Source of the DNA: Glomus cerebriforme
Taxonomy: Eukaryota; Glomeromycota; Glomeromycetes; Glomerales; Glomeraceae
Length of the DNA stretch: 58,694 nt
Direction: 5' to 3'
NCBI GenBank assembly: GCA_003550305.1
Contig: QKYT01000298.1
Span: forward strand, 15,738 to 74,431
The notes under the pieces: generated by a model
Seen by the model: only the letters and a program-made list of their open reading frames with translations
Told to the model about the DNA's origin: nothing
Databases searched by the model: none
Shown: in pieces, positions 57,476 to 58,694 of the stretch
Numbering within the stretch: position 1 is the first letter of the stretch
Layout of the letters: each line of letters starts with the position of its first letter
Made by a program: the position numbers and the translations under genes

Positions 57476-58385
57476 TGTAACGTTTATTTTGTTACAAAAC
57501 TTCATTTTTTTTTGTTTNTATGTTTTTTCTTATTTTTATCGCTTATCGCTTGACATTTTTTTTNTTTTTATCATTTAACATTTTTTTTCTTATTTTATCA
57601 TTACATTTTTTTCATTTAGTTAATTTAGTTTAGTTTATATTATTTTATGATATTTTATATAATAAAATAAATGCAAAGGATTATTTATCCTTTATAAAAT
57701 ATTATTATATTGGTTAAATTTCAAATTTTTATCATTTGTATTTCTTATCGTTCAGGTTATTTATCATTAGCATATTTATTGGTGTTTATCAAAATTGATG
57801 TTTATTGTTTAAATATTTATCGATATTTATCGTTAAGGTTAAAATCTAATGTTTTATAACTATTTATCCACATCGAATTCACTTGACGAGTTTGATTATT
57901 ATCGATATATATTACATATTATAATTAATATGATAAATAATGATGAAGAGATATATATCGCTATATATTCTCTGAAAAAATTTTCTGATGTAATAATATA
58001 TAACATCTGTTGCAATTCTAAAAGAATAGAAGCATCAAGATCTGGTAATACATTTAGCCTATTTTGTAATTTATTATCAATATCATAAATATACATTTGA
58101 GTAAATTGTAGTTGTATTTCAGAATCAGATAATAAAGTACCTATTTTATAATACATTTTACCATGAATATGAAAAGTATAAACCCCACTTGTACCTGTAA
58201 TTTGATTGTCAATTTTTATATCTATTGATGTAAATGATAATGCTGAATTATATAATCAAATATTTTTTTGAAATGAATATAAATGTGAATTAGATTCAAT
58301 AAGAAAATAATTTAAAGGAAAAGGAAATTCTTGAAGTAAAGGAAGCATAACTTTGCCATTAGCACAGTAAGTAGTAAATGTTGGC

Positions 58386-58694
58386 AAGTTGGTTGATTTA
58401 TTTATTCTTTTATCTAATCAGAGTTTGGATCTGACTATCCGGATATCTGATTTACATTTATCTATTCAATTCGGATATCTGTCTAATTTATCCAGATTCA
58501 TAATTTATCCAGATATCTGGATATTATCTGGATATCCATGAAAAAAAAATTATTTTTAAAAAAAAAACTCTTTTTGTGATGAAGTTTTTTATCCGTTACT
58601 TAAAATATTTAAATTTACTTCAAATGTGATTATAATTAATAATAAATGTTTGCATTTCATGTTTTATTATTTCAAACTTTAAAATAACAAAATT
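58386..58694. repeat. GGATATCTG-type repeat cluster at the window edge
   Basis: 58425-58545 contains several imperfect GGATATC(C/T)G and TCCAGATAT units in both orientations, able to fold. The same motif occurs near 25370-25420. It cuts off the upstream part of the Helitron frame. The last 140 bp are plain AT-rich DNA. Confidence 0.5.

Larger units (their letters stand above)
55149..57990. mobile_element. 2.84-kb TA-flanked element with ~70-bp inverted ends
   Basis: The ends start CATCAG(G/A)AAATTTTTTCAG and remain inverted-repeat for about 70 bp (through ATATATCTCTT and TTATTTATCAT), with mismatches that are mostly transitions. TA stands on both sides (55147-55148, 57991-57992); removing the element and one TA restores the Helitron frame. 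Subterminal regions repeat TTTATC/GATAAA motifs. No transposase frame is visible, so it is non-autonomous. It carries a GC-richer hairpin region and the tandem array listed separately. Confidence 0.82.
54290..58385 (-). mobile_element. Decayed autonomous Helitron coding region, split by an insertion
   Basis: Minus-strand frames give two parts. 58385-57993: TTYCANGKVMLPLL, a block ending LYNSALSFTSIDIKIDNQIT, GTSGVYTFHIHGKMYYKIGT, YIYDIDNKLQNRLNVLPDLD and LLELQQMLYII. 55146-54290: NPYVTVF, SDLLINLKLVITNNRTKDS, ASEVAIIMISNGQEIEHQ, GRLFQQWIVDMYTVVKQTYL, NYIKFNQKQIQVELYNGL and FGKPDLFITITCKS. These are the N-terminal Helitron helicase-associated (Helitron_like_N) region. The frame has stops (for example TGA where family members have Arg before LYNSALSF) and frameshifts, so it is dead. 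No helicase domain or element ends were found. The insertion at 55149-57990 interrupts it cleanly between LQQMLYII and NPYV. Confidence 0.85.

Noticed and set aside
57849..58156. Overlapping short frames on both strands
   Set aside because: The minus-strand frame is part of the decayed Helitron protein running into the inserted element; the plus-strand frame is its shadow.
1..58694. tRNA or rRNA genes
   Set aside because: No cloverleaf with A and B boxes or rRNA-like conserved stretch was found by eye; a tRNAscan or Infernal run would settle it.

Overview
The window is eukaryotic and fungal. It is very AT-rich, and its genes are split by many short introns (about 50-200 bp) with GTAAGT-like donors and (T/A)AG acceptors. 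The gene set (fungal CaMK, THO subunit, STRIPAK SIKE-type protein, alkaline ceramidase, WWM1-like WW proteins, Uma2-like and Helitron sequences) and base composition fit an arbuscular-mycorrhizal fungus of the Glomeromycotina, most like Rhizophagus. That placement is inference. Exon models were built by hand; where exon sums are given they divide by three and splice phases agree.

Layout. 1-4.6 kb is gene-free AT-rich DNA holding a short Helitron-type element with a clear 3' hairpin and CTAG end. 4.6-49.8 kb is a gene island of about 21 genes: CaM kinase, steroid 5-alpha-reductase-like protein, THOC3, LipC/HSL-type hydrolase with a changed nucleophile, UBA protein, C2H2 protein, BRD8-like bromodomain protein divergent from a PHD protein, a tandem pair of WW proteins with a small basic gene whose second copy is a wreck, SIKE/FGFR1OP2, wax-synthase-like acyltransferase, alkaline ceramidase, ALKBH8-type dioxygenase, Uma2-like protein, RidA, SPATA20 (27 exons), a small orphan gene, LanC-like protein, HSP20 and Pcc1. 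Small DNA-transposon derivatives lie between them: a hAT-type MITE with an 8-bp target duplication and a TA-flanked MITE with perfect 19-bp ends. 49.8-58.7 kb is transposon-derived.

The most unusual part is at the right end. A decayed autonomous Helitron (minus strand) is split by a 2.84-kb element with about 70-bp inverted ends and a TA duplication. Inside that element is an array of about 12 tandem units of about 110-150 bp. Each unit looks like a tiny exon (about 30 nt) plus an intron: GTAAGT, two hairpins, a T tract and TGTAG.

Many genes are housekeeping: mRNA export (THOC3), NuA4-type chromatin reading (BRD8-like), tRNA t6A synthesis (Pcc1), tRNA wobble modification or demethylation (ALKBH8-like), lipid metabolism (ceramidase, acyltransferase, 5-alpha-reductase, hydrolase) and signalling (CaMK, STRIPAK). 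Neighbours are mostly divergent or convergent pairs with short spacers; there is no operon. Micro-exons of 7-20 nt recur in four genes.
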